Part shown: one piece after another, positions 44,104 through 57,309 of the stretch
How positions within the stretch are numbered: the stretch's first letter is position 1
Layout of the letters: each line of letters starts with the position of its first letter
NCBI GenBank assembly: GCA_004026145.2
Contig: CP034975.1
Coordinates: 12,347,082 to 12,411,081 of the forward strand
Length of the DNA: 64,000 bases
Reading direction: 5' to 3'
Source: Takifugu bimaculatus
Taxonomy: Eukaryota; Chordata; Actinopteri; Tetraodontiformes; Tetraodontidae
Program-made: the position numbers and the translations under genes
The notes under the pieces: generated by a model
What the model saw: only the letters and a program-made list of their open reading frames with translations
Told to the model about the DNA's origin: nothing
The model's database searches: none

Positions 44104-44879
44104 ACACACACTCTCCCCCCCCCAGTTACAGGTGAAGTAGAGACCTTTATCCTTTGTGGCTGGATTTTAACAGCACTGGTGCTTTTTCTGTCCTTGAGCC
44201 CTGTTGAAAGTTTTGCTCTGTTGTTGGCGTTTCAGACCTTTTCTCCATCTGAAGGCATCTGTCTTAAATGCCACCCCCCCCCCATCTCCCCCCCCCCCCA
44301 TTGATACGCTGCCGGTTTATTTATTAGAGCGCCGGCAGTCCTTTGTGGCCCGTCAGAAGGAGGCAGGCGGCTCTATAGTCAGAAAACTCACCCCCCCTCC
44401 TCGTGTCTCTCCTCTTCCTCCAGAAGTGGTTTGAGAGGGACAGACGGCCCCGCCAGCCCCCCCCCCCACCCCACCCCAGTGATGCTTGGCTGGTGAGTAC
44501 GCCATCTTATTTTCTTCTTCACAACTTTTCATGCTACCTTCTGTCATCTCTTTTGTTAAATTTCTACCTGTATTTTCTACTTTTCTAACGTCTAAAACTG
44601 GGTATCGGCAGCGTGACGGGGGGGGGGGTTAGGGTTGGGGGGGGCTCTTTTATTCTCACTATTCTGTCTAAAACTCTGTGGCCTTTGTACTGAAGGCACG
44701 GCCGCCCTTTGGGGGTGAAAGCCTTTTATTCGGAGGGAGTGAAGTGATTTGAAAGGCAGCAGCGAGGGTATGGCAGCGAAGGCGGAAGGACCAGCAGAGG
44801 ACGGGTGGGGGGGGGGCACTAATGGACGAGCCTCCCTCCCTGCATGTATAAATCAATGAATCACTCCGATGTGACACAA

Positions 44880-45010
44880 GCGCACATCACATCAGCTCGG
44901 CCGGTGCTCATTTGCATACGTTTCTGGCATAAATAAGGTTACCGCACGCGGAGGAGGGAACCTGAGTGGCTCCGCGGTCCGAAATGATAAACACCTTCAT
45001 TAAAAAGCCC
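44880..45010. promoter_or_regulatory. possible conserved noncoding element
   Basis: Contains GTGCTCATTTGCATACGTTT and CTGGCATAAATAAGGTTACC, that is, an octamer-like ATTTGCAT word and a TAAATAA word in varied sequence. Inference only. Confidence 0.2.
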
Positions 45011-45799
45011 TTATTTTCCAACACCGGCTTGGTTTTCCTCTCGCCGGCCCGGTCTCAGATTGCTTTTTCTTATTGGACTGTGACATTTAAGGGCCACATT
45101 TGGGGAGCGATCCTTGAGGTCCGCCGGACCAGAACCTCTGACTCGTTGCTGCTCCTTGAAACCTGTTGCAGCCTCTCATCGGCGGTGCACCGGCTTTGTC
45201 TCCGCTCGGGTCCCTCCGGGAGCCTCCTTCAGGAAACCGGGGGCCTCCTTCAGGAGACCGGGGGCCTCCGGCGGCGGCTGGCGTGTTGCGGTTGTTTGCT
45301 GATATTTAGTTTAGCCTGACAAAACACCGGAAGAAAACAAGCTCCTTTCAGCCCAATGAGAGAGGGAAGGAGGACCGAGAGTGAGAGGGAAACCAGGGAA
45401 GAAAAGGGGGGGGCCAGGGGACTCATCCCTGGATTGGGATCCTCTTTAGAGGTTTCTGTTCGTGGCCTCTAGGGCAGAATTAAGTGAGTGTCATTATCCC
45501 TGGCAAATGACCACGCCGTCTTTGTGGCGCAGCTATGGTACATTACGGCGCCTTCAAACGTGGCCGGGCCGTGCCTATTCAGCTCACAAAGAGAGGGGGC
45601 CCCTGGCAGATCTTTGGCCCGGCTCACACAGGAGCCATTCACACCCCGTCAGGGGGGGGTGGTGATGGTGATGGAGGGGGGCTGTGGAGATGAGTAAAAA
45701 CCACCGCGGCCAAGGCCGATGTGACACATCCTTAAGACGCCGTGCCAGAGAGCCACGTCACCGCCCGTCCTGATCCCGAGCGGAATCCCAGATTCGGTT

Positions 45800-45900
45800 A
45801 ATCACGCCGACGTTTGGATGATGTCACTCGCCGGACTAATTGCTAATTAGCCACCTAGCAGCAAATCATCGGCTTGCTGCTAATTAGCTTGTTTCCCCAA
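45800..45900. promoter_or_regulatory. homeodomain-site cluster, possible enhancer
   Basis: GACTAATTGCTAATTAGCCA followed about 35 bases later by TTGCTGCTAATTAGCTTG, with GATGATGTCACTCG just upstream. Two CTAATTAG palindromes and one TAATTG lie within 60 bases, resembling clusters bound by LHX, paired or DLX-type homeodomain proteins. Function is inferred from motifs only. Confidence 0.3.
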
Positions 45901-47186
45901 CAGTTTTTAATGTTTCCCTGGAGTAAACGGGCTGCCCTGAATTTCAAGGCTGTACATCAGCCGAGAGATGTCACGACCCCCCCGAGAGAAGGGAAAAGGA
46001 AAGTCCACTGCCTTCGCTCGGTCAGCTGCGTTACCTGGTAGGAGGGAGGAAGAAGACTTCATGTGGGGTGATTAGGATTAAGCACAGACACCAAGTTAAA
46101 GTGTTTGCTTGGTTTCCAGCTTCGTTCAGGGTTCGTAGAGCTGCTGAACGCCCTGGGTGTCAAAGGTTTCTCTACAGCCTTTTTATTTATCATCTCATCA
46201 AGCGGACACTAAACGGCCGACGTCTCCTCCGTTTAGCTTTCTTCCCAAGATAAGTAGCAGCTTTCATTACCTTCCAGCATTGTTCCCCGGTTTTTACCAA
46301 CTCAGTTCCCCCTCTGCAGGCAGCGAGGAGGCCTTTGTCCAGGGGACGTGGTAGGAACCCAGAGCCTGTAAATCCTGCGCTGATCCTTGGATCATTAAAC
46401 CGTGAGCGCTCAGTCTTTTGGTTCTTTACCAGCAGGTCTGGGTCCCGGGCTATAATGGAAGCTAACTGGCTAATGATTAGCTGTCTTGTGTAGTTACTCC
46501 AGACTTGGAGGCTGAAAACTCTCTGATCTCGCGTCTCTTTCTGGCTGTCTCAACTACTTCTGAACCCCCGCGTGGAGGCACAAACACAGATGCACCTCCT
46601 AGACTGGTGTTCGGGTCGGAACTTCACATTGTCTTCAGGGGAAGCTGTTGTGACTCTGCGGCTGCTCGCTTGTGGAATCCTGGCTGCAAATGTGCTTTTT
46701 GCTGCTTAATCTTCAGTGAGGATTAGTGGAACTGTGTGTTTTCTAATTATAGACCTGGACTGTGCGCTGGTGGGGTCAGATGCAGCCCAGCAGGCCTGCA
46801 GCCAGGGGCTTACTGACCGCTCCACTTGCTCTTTTTGCTTCTGGTTTTGTTTTGTTTTTTTAATCTCTTGATGATCTTCTTCTCTTCTCCGTCTTCCTTT
46901 TGTCTCCGGCGACAACAAAGACTTTTCGTTTGACTGGAACCGAATTGAAGCGGCTGTCAAAACAAATCACATTTATATCTGACAGAAAACAAGGACCTTC
47001 CTCTCCGAGAGGATCCGGTTCTTCTTTTAACACAACCAGTCGGCATCTTCTTCACATCGAGTCGAGACGTCGCGTACTTGCTGAAACTTAAGCCCTCTGG
47101 GAAAGCTCATTATCCATTTCTATTACAAAGGTGTTTCCTGGATGCACAAGCTGGAAATCCTTAATGCAAAGCATGAAACCCATCAG

Positions 47187-47190
<4 letters not shown>

Positions 47191-47258
<68 letters not shown>
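47191..47258. repeat. GT dinucleotide microsatellite
   Basis: 34 uninterrupted GT units. Confidence 0.97.
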
Positions 47259-47259
<1 letters not shown>

Positions 47260-47561
47260 GATCCTGGGCTGCTGCTGTCACTCGTTAGTCCAGTCGGACT
47301 TGTTTTAATCATTAATGTGGTCGGAACGGCTCCGTTTGCTCAGGGTATTCCAGTCCGCATCGAGCGTCCATATTTACACAGGGTGTCACAGCCACCTGGG
47401 AGGGTTCCACCTGTTCAGGTGTGGTTGAGAGCTCAGCCGCTCACTGAAAGCGACGTTTTTCTATCCGCTAAATGTGTTTATGGTCCCACTTTAGGCAGCA
47501 GGGACCAATAAACAGCCCAGACTCACTCATGTTTGAGTCCATGGGTGCTCACACATGCTGC

Positions 47562-47575
47562 CCCCCCCCCCCCCC
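47562..47575. repeat. poly-C tract
   Basis: About 14 consecutive C bases. Confidence 0.9.
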
Positions 47576-47744
47576 ACAACCATTGTTCTGCAGGTTCTGC
47601 ATCGTTCCAGACGTGTCGCAGCGGTCAACGATGCCGCAGGTGATCAGTGTTTTCGTTTCATATTGCCCGGGTCACGCGGCCACACAGGCCTTACGAGGAA
47701 TTGTGTCGTGAGACCACACAGCAATTAAAACAGCACACAAGATG

Positions 47745-47768
47745 CCCCCCCCCCCCCCCCCCCCCCCC
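47745..47768. repeat. poly-C tract
   Basis: 24 consecutive C bases, one of the longest mononucleotide runs in the window. Confidence 0.95.
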
Positions 47769-47980
47769 AAATTACATCACAATGGATTTAATTACGGGCG
47801 TGTGTTTAGCAAACCGGCAGCGTCGCACACAACGTCGGGCATCTGTCTCTCTGTCACGTTCGCTGGCGCTCTGGACGCTGATCAGCATCATCCGTGCTGT
47901 CAGAGCGGAGCATTATGGGATGGACAGAGAGCAAATGATGCGCTGCAGCCTTCTGTGTGTCTGCCTGTTGGATTTAAACA

Positions 47981-47983
<3 letters not shown>

Positions 47984-48039
<56 letters not shown>
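47984..48039. repeat. GT dinucleotide microsatellite
   Basis: 28 uninterrupted TG units. Confidence 0.96.
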
Positions 48040-48042
<3 letters not shown>

Positions 48043-48136
48043 ACGTGCAGTGTGTTGGCTTGAGATCCTCTGATCAGGTTATACACCTGCCGTTGGAACA
48101 GCTGATCCTCCTGACCTCCGGAACATCAGCGTCTCT

Positions 48137-49061
48137 GGTTCTTCTAGGCTTCCCTGAGATGGAGCCTCTCCCTGGTTCTTCTAGGCTTCCCTGAGATGGA
48201 GCCTCTCCCTGGTTCTTCTCGGCTTCCCTGAGATGGAGCCTCTCCCTGGTTCTTCTCGGCTTCCTTGAGATGGAGCCTCTCCCTGGTTCTTCTAGGCTTC
48301 CTTGAGATGGAGCCTCTCCCTGGTTCTTCTCGGCTTCCCTGAGATGGAGCCTCTCCCTGGTTCTTCTAGGCTTCCTTGAGATGGAGCCTCTCCCTGGTTC
48401 TTCTAGGCTTCCCTGAGATGGAGCCTCTCCCTGGTTCTTCTAGGCTTCCCTGAGATGGAGCCTCTCCCTGGTTCTTCTAGGCTTCCCTGAGATGGAGCCT
48501 CTGCCTGGTTCTTCTAGGCTTCCCTGAGATGGAGCCTCTCCCTGGTTCTTCTCGGCTTCCCTGAGATGGAGCCTCTCCCTGGTTCTTCTAGGCTTCCCTG
48601 AGATGGAGCCTCTCCCTGGTTCTTCTAGGCTTCCCTGAGATGGAGCCTCTCCCTGGTTCTTCTCGGCTTCCCTGAGATGGAGCCTCTCCCTGGTTCTTCT
48701 AGGCTTCCCTGAGATGGAGCCTCTCCCTGGTTCTTCTAGGCTTCCCTGAGATGGAGCCTCTCCCTGGTTCTTCTCGGCTTCCCTGAGATGGAGCCTCTCC
48801 CTGGTTCTTCTAGGCTTCCCTGAGATGGAGCCTCTCCCTGGTTCTTCTCGGCTTCCCTGAGATGGAGCCTCTCCCTGGTTCTTCTAGGCTTCCCTGAGAT
48901 GGAGCCTCTCCCTGGTTCTTCTAGGCTTCCCTGAGATGGAGCCTCTCCCTGGTTCTTCTCGGCTTCCCTGAGATGGAGCCTCTCCCTGGTTCTTCTAGGC
49001 TTCCCTGAGATGGAGCCTCTCCCTGGTTCTTCTAGGCTTCCCTGAGATGGAGCCTCTCCCT
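48137..49061. repeat. minisatellite, 37-bp unit, 25 copies
   Basis: Unit GGTTCTTCTAGGCTTCCCTG plus AGATGGAGCCTCTCCCT. The 925 bases divide into exactly 25 units, followed by a partial GGTTCT. The main variant site is CTAGG versus CTCGG, which changes irregularly along the array. A few copies near the left end have CCTTGAG for CCCTGAG, and one copy near 48503 has CTCTGCC. Copies are otherwise nearly identical, which points to recent expansion or gene conversion. Confidence 0.99.
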
Positions 49062-49067
49062 GGTTCT

Positions 49068-50160
49068 CGCAGGTTTATGATGAGGCCACTTTAGAGCTGT
49101 TTCCCCTGCGGAGCTGGGAGCTCTTCTCTCGCAGCAAACACCATTTCTGAGATAGATTGGCTACGAGATGGAGACGAGGATGAGAGAGGAGTCCTCCCAG
49201 GCGTCTCAGACTCAACAGCAGCACCGTTTAGCTTACAGGATTCTGCAGCAGCCTTTTTGAAGCTATTTGGGTGTTTTCAGATCACATGAGATGAATTTTG
49301 CTAACGAGGTAGATCTGAGTCACAGGTCTCGTGTTACTGGAGGGAACATCCGTGCGGACTTTAGATGGCTGATCACCTCTAATGTGCACGTAAATAAACA
49401 TCCCACAATAAGCCAGAGTGCAGCTGACTATCAATAGAGCTTCGATGGGTTGAGAGATGAGGGCTTTTGTCTTCATTTTGACACCTTCTGAGCCTGCAGC
49501 TTAAATATTTGAGTTCTGTTGTTTGTCTTTGAAATTCAGATCAGTGCTGAACTCAAACAATGGAGCAACGAGACGGGTAAATGGAAGCGTTCCAAAAACA
49601 CGAGTAGCAGCATAAACGGACGTTTGTTCGTGCGCTATTTCCAGCACAGGAGCTCCTTTAGCTACGGCCAATACGGCCTTCTTGGTTTATTTATGGCTGG
49701 ATAGGATGAGTTGGCCACACACACCCCGTTAGCAGCTGCAGGTCTGAGGCCGCTCCAGGAAGAGGAATGTCAGATTTAAGGAGTGAGCACACGCTGACAC
49801 TGAGAGAGGTAACGTGCTCCGTCACGGCAACCTCAGAACAGCATCCGTCTGCTCCGCTTCCACCGCGGCCGCTCGCTCCTTCTCCGTCCAACACGTGTCG
49901 TTTCTGCTGGAAAAGGCTTCAGGGTTTGACTCCGTTTTGCAGACCCCCGTCAATCAATGCCAACGGGTCAGCGAAGCCTTCCTGGGCCGGGCGCCGGCGC
50001 CGCTGACCTGCGTGTTGGCGAGGAGACGCGTGAAGGAGCTGCAGCTTCTGGGCGGCTGCTTCAGCTGTGGAAACACTCAGATTCCCACTTTTGTCTGCCT
50101 GTTATTGTTGTTTTTTCATGTTCATCAACAGAACTAGTGCCAGAAAAAAGCTCTGAGCAG
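49068..50160. other. noncoding region
   Basis: No coding exon, transposon or tandem array recognised. Several short open frames have no recognisable domain. Confidence 0.6.
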
Positions 50161-50166
50161 ATGGAG

Positions 50167-50250
50167 TGTGTGAGTGTGTGTGTGTGTGTGTGTGTGGGTG
50201 TGTGTGTGTGTGCGTGTGTGTGTGTGCGTGCGTGTGTGTGTGTGTGTGTT
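50167..50250. repeat. GT microsatellite, interrupted
   Basis: (TG)n with TGAG, GGG and CG interruptions. Confidence 0.93.
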
Positions 50251-50327
50251 TTTCAGCAAAAGGTGGAGAGTGATGAATTCTCACAGCTAAGACGGAGTTT
50301 TACTAGAAATGGCACCAAATCACCCTC

Positions 50328-50731
50328 CATCTGTCTGTCTGTCTGTCTGTCTGTCTCTGTCGGTCTCTCTCTCTGTGTCTGTCTGTCTGTTCTGTCTCTG
50401 TCGGTCTCTCTGTCTGTGTCTGTCTGTCTGTCTGTCTGTCTGTCGTCTCTATCTGTGTCTGTCTGTCTGTCTCTCTCTGTGTATGTCTCTCCCTCTGTCT
50501 GTCTGTCTCTCTGTCTGTCTCTCTGTCTGTTTCTGTCTGTATGTTTGTCTATCTGTCTGTCGTCTCTCTCTGTTGTCTGTCTGTCTCTGTCTTAGCTGTC
50601 TGTCTGTATCTGTTGTCTGTCTGTGTCTGTCTGCTCTCTCGTCTGTCTGTCTCTATCTGCTGTCCTGTCTAGTCTGTCCGTCTGTCTGTCTCTATCGTCT
50701 GTCTGCTCTCTCTGTCTGTCTTCTCTCTCTG

Positions 50732-50762
<31 letters not shown>

Positions 50763-50845
50763 GTCTGTCTGTCTGTCTCTATCTGTCTGTCTCTATCTGT
50801 CTGTCTGTCTGTCTGTCGTCTCTGTCTGTCTATCTGTCTCTCTCC
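50328..50845. repeat. TCTG tetranucleotide array (about 520 bp)
   Basis: Impure (TCTG)n with TCTC, TCTA and single-base interruptions such as GTCGTC and TCTTAG. It gives long open frames of CLSVCLSV type that are not genes. A short (CCGT)n run follows near 50957-50980. Confidence 0.97.
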
Positions 50846-50984
50846 CATCCCTCCATCACACACGTCCACTTGTGCCTCTGAACCAGTCGGTCCCTAACCA
50901 GGCCTGTGTGTTGGCTGCCCTGCTGCCCTGTAATGGAGCTCCTCCTACCTGCTCCGTCCGTCCGTCCGTCCGTCCGTCTCGCCG

Positions 50985-53270
50985 AGGCCGACACGGACAC
51001 AACAGTGTTTGACGTGCACGTCAGCCGGCTGCAGTTTGCCCCTTCCTGGCTGAACGATTACAGGCGGCCATACAACCCTTTCACAAGCTCTTGATCAAAC
51101 ACAGCGTGGATGCAATTAGCCTGCATTTAATTACATTCAAACATGATTTGGATTCATGTGTGTTGCTGCCTGGAGGCCACAACTTTGCTTCTTTCATTTT
51201 TATTTTTCAGCCTTTACAACGTGCACTTAAACCCGTCCGTGTGAGAGTTTCTACCCCGGCGCAGCCAGAACCGCCTGAATGACGCCGCTTGTTTAGGCCA
51301 TTTACAGACAAGTAGCAACACGTGAAAAGATCATTTTATCCCTGCTTAGAATTCATTTTGTCCAACAAAAAGCTGCAAGTCAGCAAAAAGAGTCCCAGCA
51401 TGTTGTAAATCCATCAACATGTTAATTCTCTTTTAAGGAGAAAACAAAAACAAGCAAAAACTAGACTGGAGGAATGTAAAGTTTCCAAACGCCAGGAAGG
51501 GCTGATTTCCGCTGGGATGTGAACCAAACGCAGATCCGGGGCAGTAAACAGAGGCCGTAACATCTGTCACCCTCCGTGCAGAGGTGACGTCTCACTCCCA
51601 CCGTGGTAAAAACGCACCTCCGCGCAACAAAGACGGACGGATTCAATCGGAGCGGGCCGGTAAAGAACGGTCATTTCCAGTCATTTCCACGCCGCCGTGC
51701 GCCCCGTTATGAGCCCTTTCTATTTCAGCCTGATTGTTGGAACAGGCTGATTGTGTTTGCTGTCTGAGCCCATCTTGTCCCACTAATGGTGGCTCATCAA
51801 AGCTCGTGGAGGATCTGTGGATGACGGGGAGCCTGAGTGGCCGCCGTTAAATAAAACATTCATGCGTGAAAAGTCTCGTTTGAATCTCCATTAAAGGTGT
51901 GATGGTTTTTCCTTCTTAGCTGAGTGGGCGGGGCCTCTCAGGCTCCCACGGTAATCGGGCCTTTTTCTTTTGTTATTTAAACAGACTTTTCTTTCACTTT
52001 CGCTCTGATCATCTCGATCTCCAGGTCCCACCTGGTGTGACGCAACATTGCAGCGCCGCAAGGCGCCGCCAGGTTTGCTACAACCTCGGGAAACGGTGTG
52101 TTTTCCCGGTCTGTGGCGCCGGCTGCTCCCCACCAATGTTTTCCACCATTCGTCAGAGATGGAATCAGCGGCAGATTTCCCAACTGAAAATATTTGCGTT
52201 CTGATTGTAGCACCTCGCCCCCGAGGGCCCGTCCGCCGGGGTCGTCACGCCTCTCAAATGACTGGTGGCGTCCTCTTCCTCCGCCTGCTGTTTCCTCTGA
52301 TTGCTGTTTTGGAGCTCTTCTTCCACAGAGCTGCAATCAGTCACGGCGTCCAATCGAGCGGCCCAGAGTGCGTTCTGACCGCTTCCCCGTCGCATTAAAA
52401 AATCCATATCCGTCCGACGGCCGTCATTTTCTCTCCTCCCCATCATTCTCCAGCAGCTGTCGGGGCAGCGGCCGGGCAGGTTTTGAGCTCTTTAACCAGC
52501 AGCAGAACCATCCCAGGCTGTGGAGAGTCTTTGATAGCGCGGCTCTTTTAAGCTAGCGTAAAGAAATATTGCTGCTGACAGTGGCAGCTGCAATAGAAGA
52601 AAGGAATCTCCAAGTGTTTCTGGAAAACACGTGTGCAAAATAAAACCCGCCCTAGAATCAAAGCACAGTTGGAGCCAGATGAAATTTGGAGGATGTTTGA
52701 GTTCTTCATGCACTCGGCACCTTCAGAACCCTCATAGGCGTAAATAATGGTCACTATTTAAGGCAAAGCTGTGTGTTTTGTCGTATTCTAACACAAATGG
52801 TGGTTGAAGCCACTTTACATTTTCAAATTTTTTGATTTTTAATTCCATCTTCCTCCAGCTGGAGCAAAGGTGGAACATTAGCTTTATCCCTCGGAGAGAT
52901 CCCGGGTCCTGCGAGAGACGGCTGGCATTTGTGATGATCGGCCATGCACTCGGATCGGGCCTTCCTCCACGTTCCCATGTGAACCATGATGTCAATTAAA
53001 CCCGAGCTTTGCTGTGCTCCAGCGGGCCGGCTCTGTCTAATGGGGCTCCGCGCAACCAGACGATCCCTAATAGAATTCCTAATGAGACACGGCGGTGAAA
53101 AGGGCTCGGCGATCGTCGCCAGTCGCGTCCACAACGGGCTCTACTTTTCTCTCTCGGCGATAAAGCACTGAGAAACAAGTGGACAAAACCTCCAAATCAT
53201 CCAGAAGAGTTTTAGCATTAGACTCTAATGAGTTTCATAACACCTGACTTCCTAATGATTCGAGCTGCCG
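50985..53270. other. noncoding region
   Basis: No coding exon recognised on either strand. No arrays or named mobile elements. Confidence 0.6.
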
Positions 53271-53271
53271 C

Positions 53272-53272
<1 letters not shown>

Positions 53273-53312
<40 letters not shown>
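53273..53312. repeat. GT dinucleotide microsatellite
   Basis: About 19 GT units. Confidence 0.95.
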
Positions 53313-53313
<1 letters not shown>

Positions 53314-53972
53314 GTACACTTCAGATCTATCAGCGGTGGGAGGAGGGGAGCTGACAAGGAGCAGAAGGGTTTATTAGTGCTATTCTTTCAGCCCGGCATC
53401 ACAGAAATAGAACAGTCAGACGATGAGCAATACGCCAGGCTGGGGGAGCGTTCTCTGCCCTTCAGCCAACCTGGGAAGAGACATCAACTCAAACACGCTC
53501 TTTCAGGACCCATAAAACTGAGAAGGACGACGAACGCTCTCACCTCAGCAGAGGTGAGGTAGGAGTTTATAGAAGAAGTCGGTGAGCTGGAAGCAGTTGT
53601 GGGAGGGAAGGGACACCAAGCTAGCCTGGTGTTAGCTGGTGTTGGGAAACCGCCGGCCGGCGTGCTAAACGTGCCCACTGCTGATGTCATCCGAGGCAGC
53701 CGGTCCCAGTCTTCTCCCTCCCTCGCTCCTGTCTCGCTCGTCCCGCCTGGTACCTGTCTACATGCTGGGGTGTTTAAATCCTCCTCTTGTTCTCTCCAGA
53801 TGGTTCTAGTCTCCTTGTTTCTGCTGTTCTTACGCCTCCTTTTTGACCCTTTCTGTTATCTCAGGTTACTGATTTAGATGTGATTGTATTGATTTCTGTG
53901 TTCCACCTTCAAGTACACGACTTCACCTCTTCCTCTCCCTGTTGAACGAGGTCGCCCTCTCATTTTCTGTCT

Positions 53973-53994
53973 GGGGGGGGGGGGGGGGGGGGGG
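53973..53994. repeat. poly-G tract
   Basis: 22 consecutive G bases. Confidence 0.95.
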
Positions 53995-56777
53995 CAAGAG
54001 ACAACATGAGACAAATCCAGACAAAAAGGAAAATTCTAAAAACTCAGTCATGCACCAAAAGGTCCTCATAGCTATGGTAAAACATTTATATTAAGTAAAA
54101 CTGCAGGTGTAACTGTGGCTGTTTGTTTTATGACTCACATTTACGCACCATTCCATCATGACTGATCATTCCCAGCAGCTCGGAGTTTCAGGAGTTTCTC
54201 CAACAACGGGTCAGTTGGACATCTTGGTGGTTTCTCCCTCACAGCCAATCAGAAGAGAGGGTGTGTTACCTTCCTAAAATCACCATATCGTTGCGTCTGG
54301 GAGCAAAATAACAAGAATCCCGGTGTGTGTGTGTGTGCCCGTGCGCGTGCACGCGTCAGCAATCTCTCCTCCTCTGGGCTGGGGACCTGCCCAGCGTCCG
54401 GGGTGAGTGATCAGGGCAGGCAGCGGAATTGAATCCAACCAGGTTTGCCCAAACGCAGGCCTCAGCAGCGGGCCGGGGGCTCGTCTCATTGCCCCCACGT
54501 CTGTCTCCAAGTGAGGCTGCTGCCGATGGGATCGCGGCTTTGGGGCCCTACGGCTAATAACCCTCCACAACTCTCCTCTCTAATTGGACCGGGGGATATT
54601 TCTGGCCTCACACCCCAACCTCGACTCCACTGCAACATCAGCAGGAGTGAAAACGACATCACGAGGGCAAAGTGATGGGATCTGAAGATTCACCCACTTC
54701 ATGAAGGCAGAATTAGACTTTTGGGGGCTGAATTAGAGCTTTTCGGCTAACAAAAATAAGTAAATAAATCAAATTGTGGTAACGCAGCTGGCTGGGGATG
54801 ACTGATCTGATTTATAAGCTGCATATAAACGAGTTTGTTCTTCGTTTAAAGTGTATTTATGGCTCCTCGTACTTCACAACAACACTGACCTTGTGCAGAG
54901 GTCACGTATGTGACCTGCTACGTTCAGGACTCTTTGACCCTTTTTCGTGTTTAATTATTGTCACTATAAACTACACGTTTTCCTAATTGCGCATCGGTTA
55001 ATGTCGGCCCCCCCGACCGGCCTCCGGCAGAGCCGGTTGTGTGTTTGTGGGTCCTGCTGGGGCTCGGGGGGTCTTCCAGGACCGGAGCAGCTCCGGCTGG
55101 GCTGCGGTGCGTGTTTAGTTTGGTGTCTGCTGCAGTTAATTAGGGAGGAAAGTGTCGCGGCGTCCTTGAGATGACGGCTAAAAGGTGCCGCTGCTCTGTT
55201 AGCAGAGCGACAGTGGGAATGTTGACCCGGGGTGGACGGTTGACCCCCCCGGGAGGGCGGCGCTCAGCCCTCGGTATCGCCTCGATGGGCGAGCTGCAGG
55301 ATGCCTCGCATGTTTGTGACGCTTGAGCTTTCTGGCTGTTTAAAGTTTGGAGATAGTCTTATCCGTTCTTATCACTGCTGCCCCCCCCCTCCCCCCCTTG
55401 CTGGGCTGTTGTGTCTGCAAGTCCTCACAGGGGCGACTTCAGTCATCACACACTCAGGACAACGTGAGCACGTCAGGGTCGGGGGTGCAACTCAGGACCA
55501 CCAGCTGCATTTACCGCTAACGTTCATGTCCGCTAATGCTAATTTCTCCTGTATTGGTGCCTCGCTAACAGCAGACTCACTGCTCAGCTACACGTGGGAA
55601 CAATGCTGGAACTCTTCTGGAATTGTTGCTCATTTATGTGGCTTTTTTTAGTCTTTGTCAAGAATCAGGTCTGCAGGGTGGAAGGTGACCACAGCCCCTG
55701 GTGGCCTCTCCTGGATGAGGCTCCTCGCTGCTCCTCGTCAGTCTTATACCGTTTGGTTTAAAGGCTAACAGTTCTAATCAGATTGAATTAGTCCCTTTTA
55801 ATTAAAGAATAAATCCGTAGAGATTATACCCCAGAACTCCTTCTTAGACTCGCCTTTTCTCTTTGACCTTTGACTCTCCAATTAACTGCCCCCTTCTCGA
55901 GCGACGGGAGCCCCTTTAGTGTCACCGTGAAGGCTAAAATGTGTTGGACACCCTTCGTCTCATGGCTTTTGTCCCTCAATCGTGTGGACGCCGACCCCCT
56001 GACCCCGAGACTGTGACGCAGCGCTCTGCTAACAACAGGCGAGAAGGAGGCGACTTTGAGAGCGCAGCCACAAACGCACTGCAGCTAGCATAGATAGCAT
56101 TTGTTTCCATTGCTCGTGATTTCGATTCTAATGAAACGGTTGCAGTTGAAAGTTTCGAGAACGGGATGGGGGGGGGGTAAACCAGCTGTCTGTGATATGC
56201 AAATGTGCACGAGATATTTTCCCAGAGGTATTAGAACAACGTCAGAGTCGGGTTTTACTGTCAGCCCCACCTGTCAATCATGTGTCTGCGGTGGCTCCAC
56301 GTCCTGTATCGGCTGCCCTGCTGGTGTCAGCCTTTGGGTCTCCATATCCATTTTCAGGAGGTTTTTGTAACCTTTTTTTAACAAACAAGGGTGAAATAAC
56401 AGTGTCAGTGCGGTGGTAGCCGACAGGTTTGTGCCGAACAGCCCGACGCGCTCAGACAAACTCTATTTTCTGCAGTAATAAAGTTGGCAGCGCCGCATTC
56501 TTTACAGTAAGAAGCCGAGTCTGCTCGCTAATGTGAAACTGCTGGCGAAAATTGAACATGTCTCTTATTGCCCGAGTTGTTTGGAGCGCTTTAGATCAAT
56601 GCGGGCCCGGGGGCTGCAGGTTCACACAATGAAAGGGGATCAGGTAGACGAGGGGAGAAACGCAGTCGACAATATCACATTAAGGTTTCTGTGTGTGAAT
56701 CAGGGGGAAGATGGCGGTTGACAGCATCAGGTGAAATCATAATAGGCTTTCTGAAGGCCAGAATATGTTATTACTCT

Positions 56778-56810
56778 GTGTGTGTACGCGTGCGTGTGTG
56801 TGTGTGTGTT
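56778..56810. repeat. TG microsatellite, interrupted
   Basis: TGTGTGTGTACGCGTGCG followed by (TG)n. Confidence 0.9.
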
Positions 56811-57309
56811 TGAAATAATGAGGTGAAGCATCTTCACCTTCAGCTCTCAGGCTCTCGATACTTCCGGCTGATTTGTATTTTTCCAGCCATTAACAGGCAC
56901 CTCCTCTCCCCCCCTTCCATCACATCCCTGCTTACATCATCACCATTTACACGATGGAACCGCGAACGAACGCTAACGAGGCAGCTTTTTAAGGAAACAA
57001 CCCTGGAAAAGTCCGTCTTCATGACTGCTGTTTAGTGGACATGCAGGTATAGCTGCTCCCCGGTGGAAGATGCTCACAACCTGACAGACATTTTTACAGC
57101 CGCTCACCATTCAGCATGCTAATCGCTACATACACTACATTAAAATGCGGCATCTTCAGGAGCCTTGAATAACAACCCACGATTGAATATGGAGGTTTGT
57201 TGTTGCCATTCTCGCTAATTTCCCTTTCTGACGGCTCCATCCGACCGTGCCCTTAGACCGTGGCTCCTCTCACTGATGAATGACCCCCCCCCCCTCCTCA
57301 CAACTGCCT

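Noticed and set aside
49957..50881. Open frames of up to 212 codons rich in CLSVCLSV
   Set aside because: Product of the GT and TCTG repeats.
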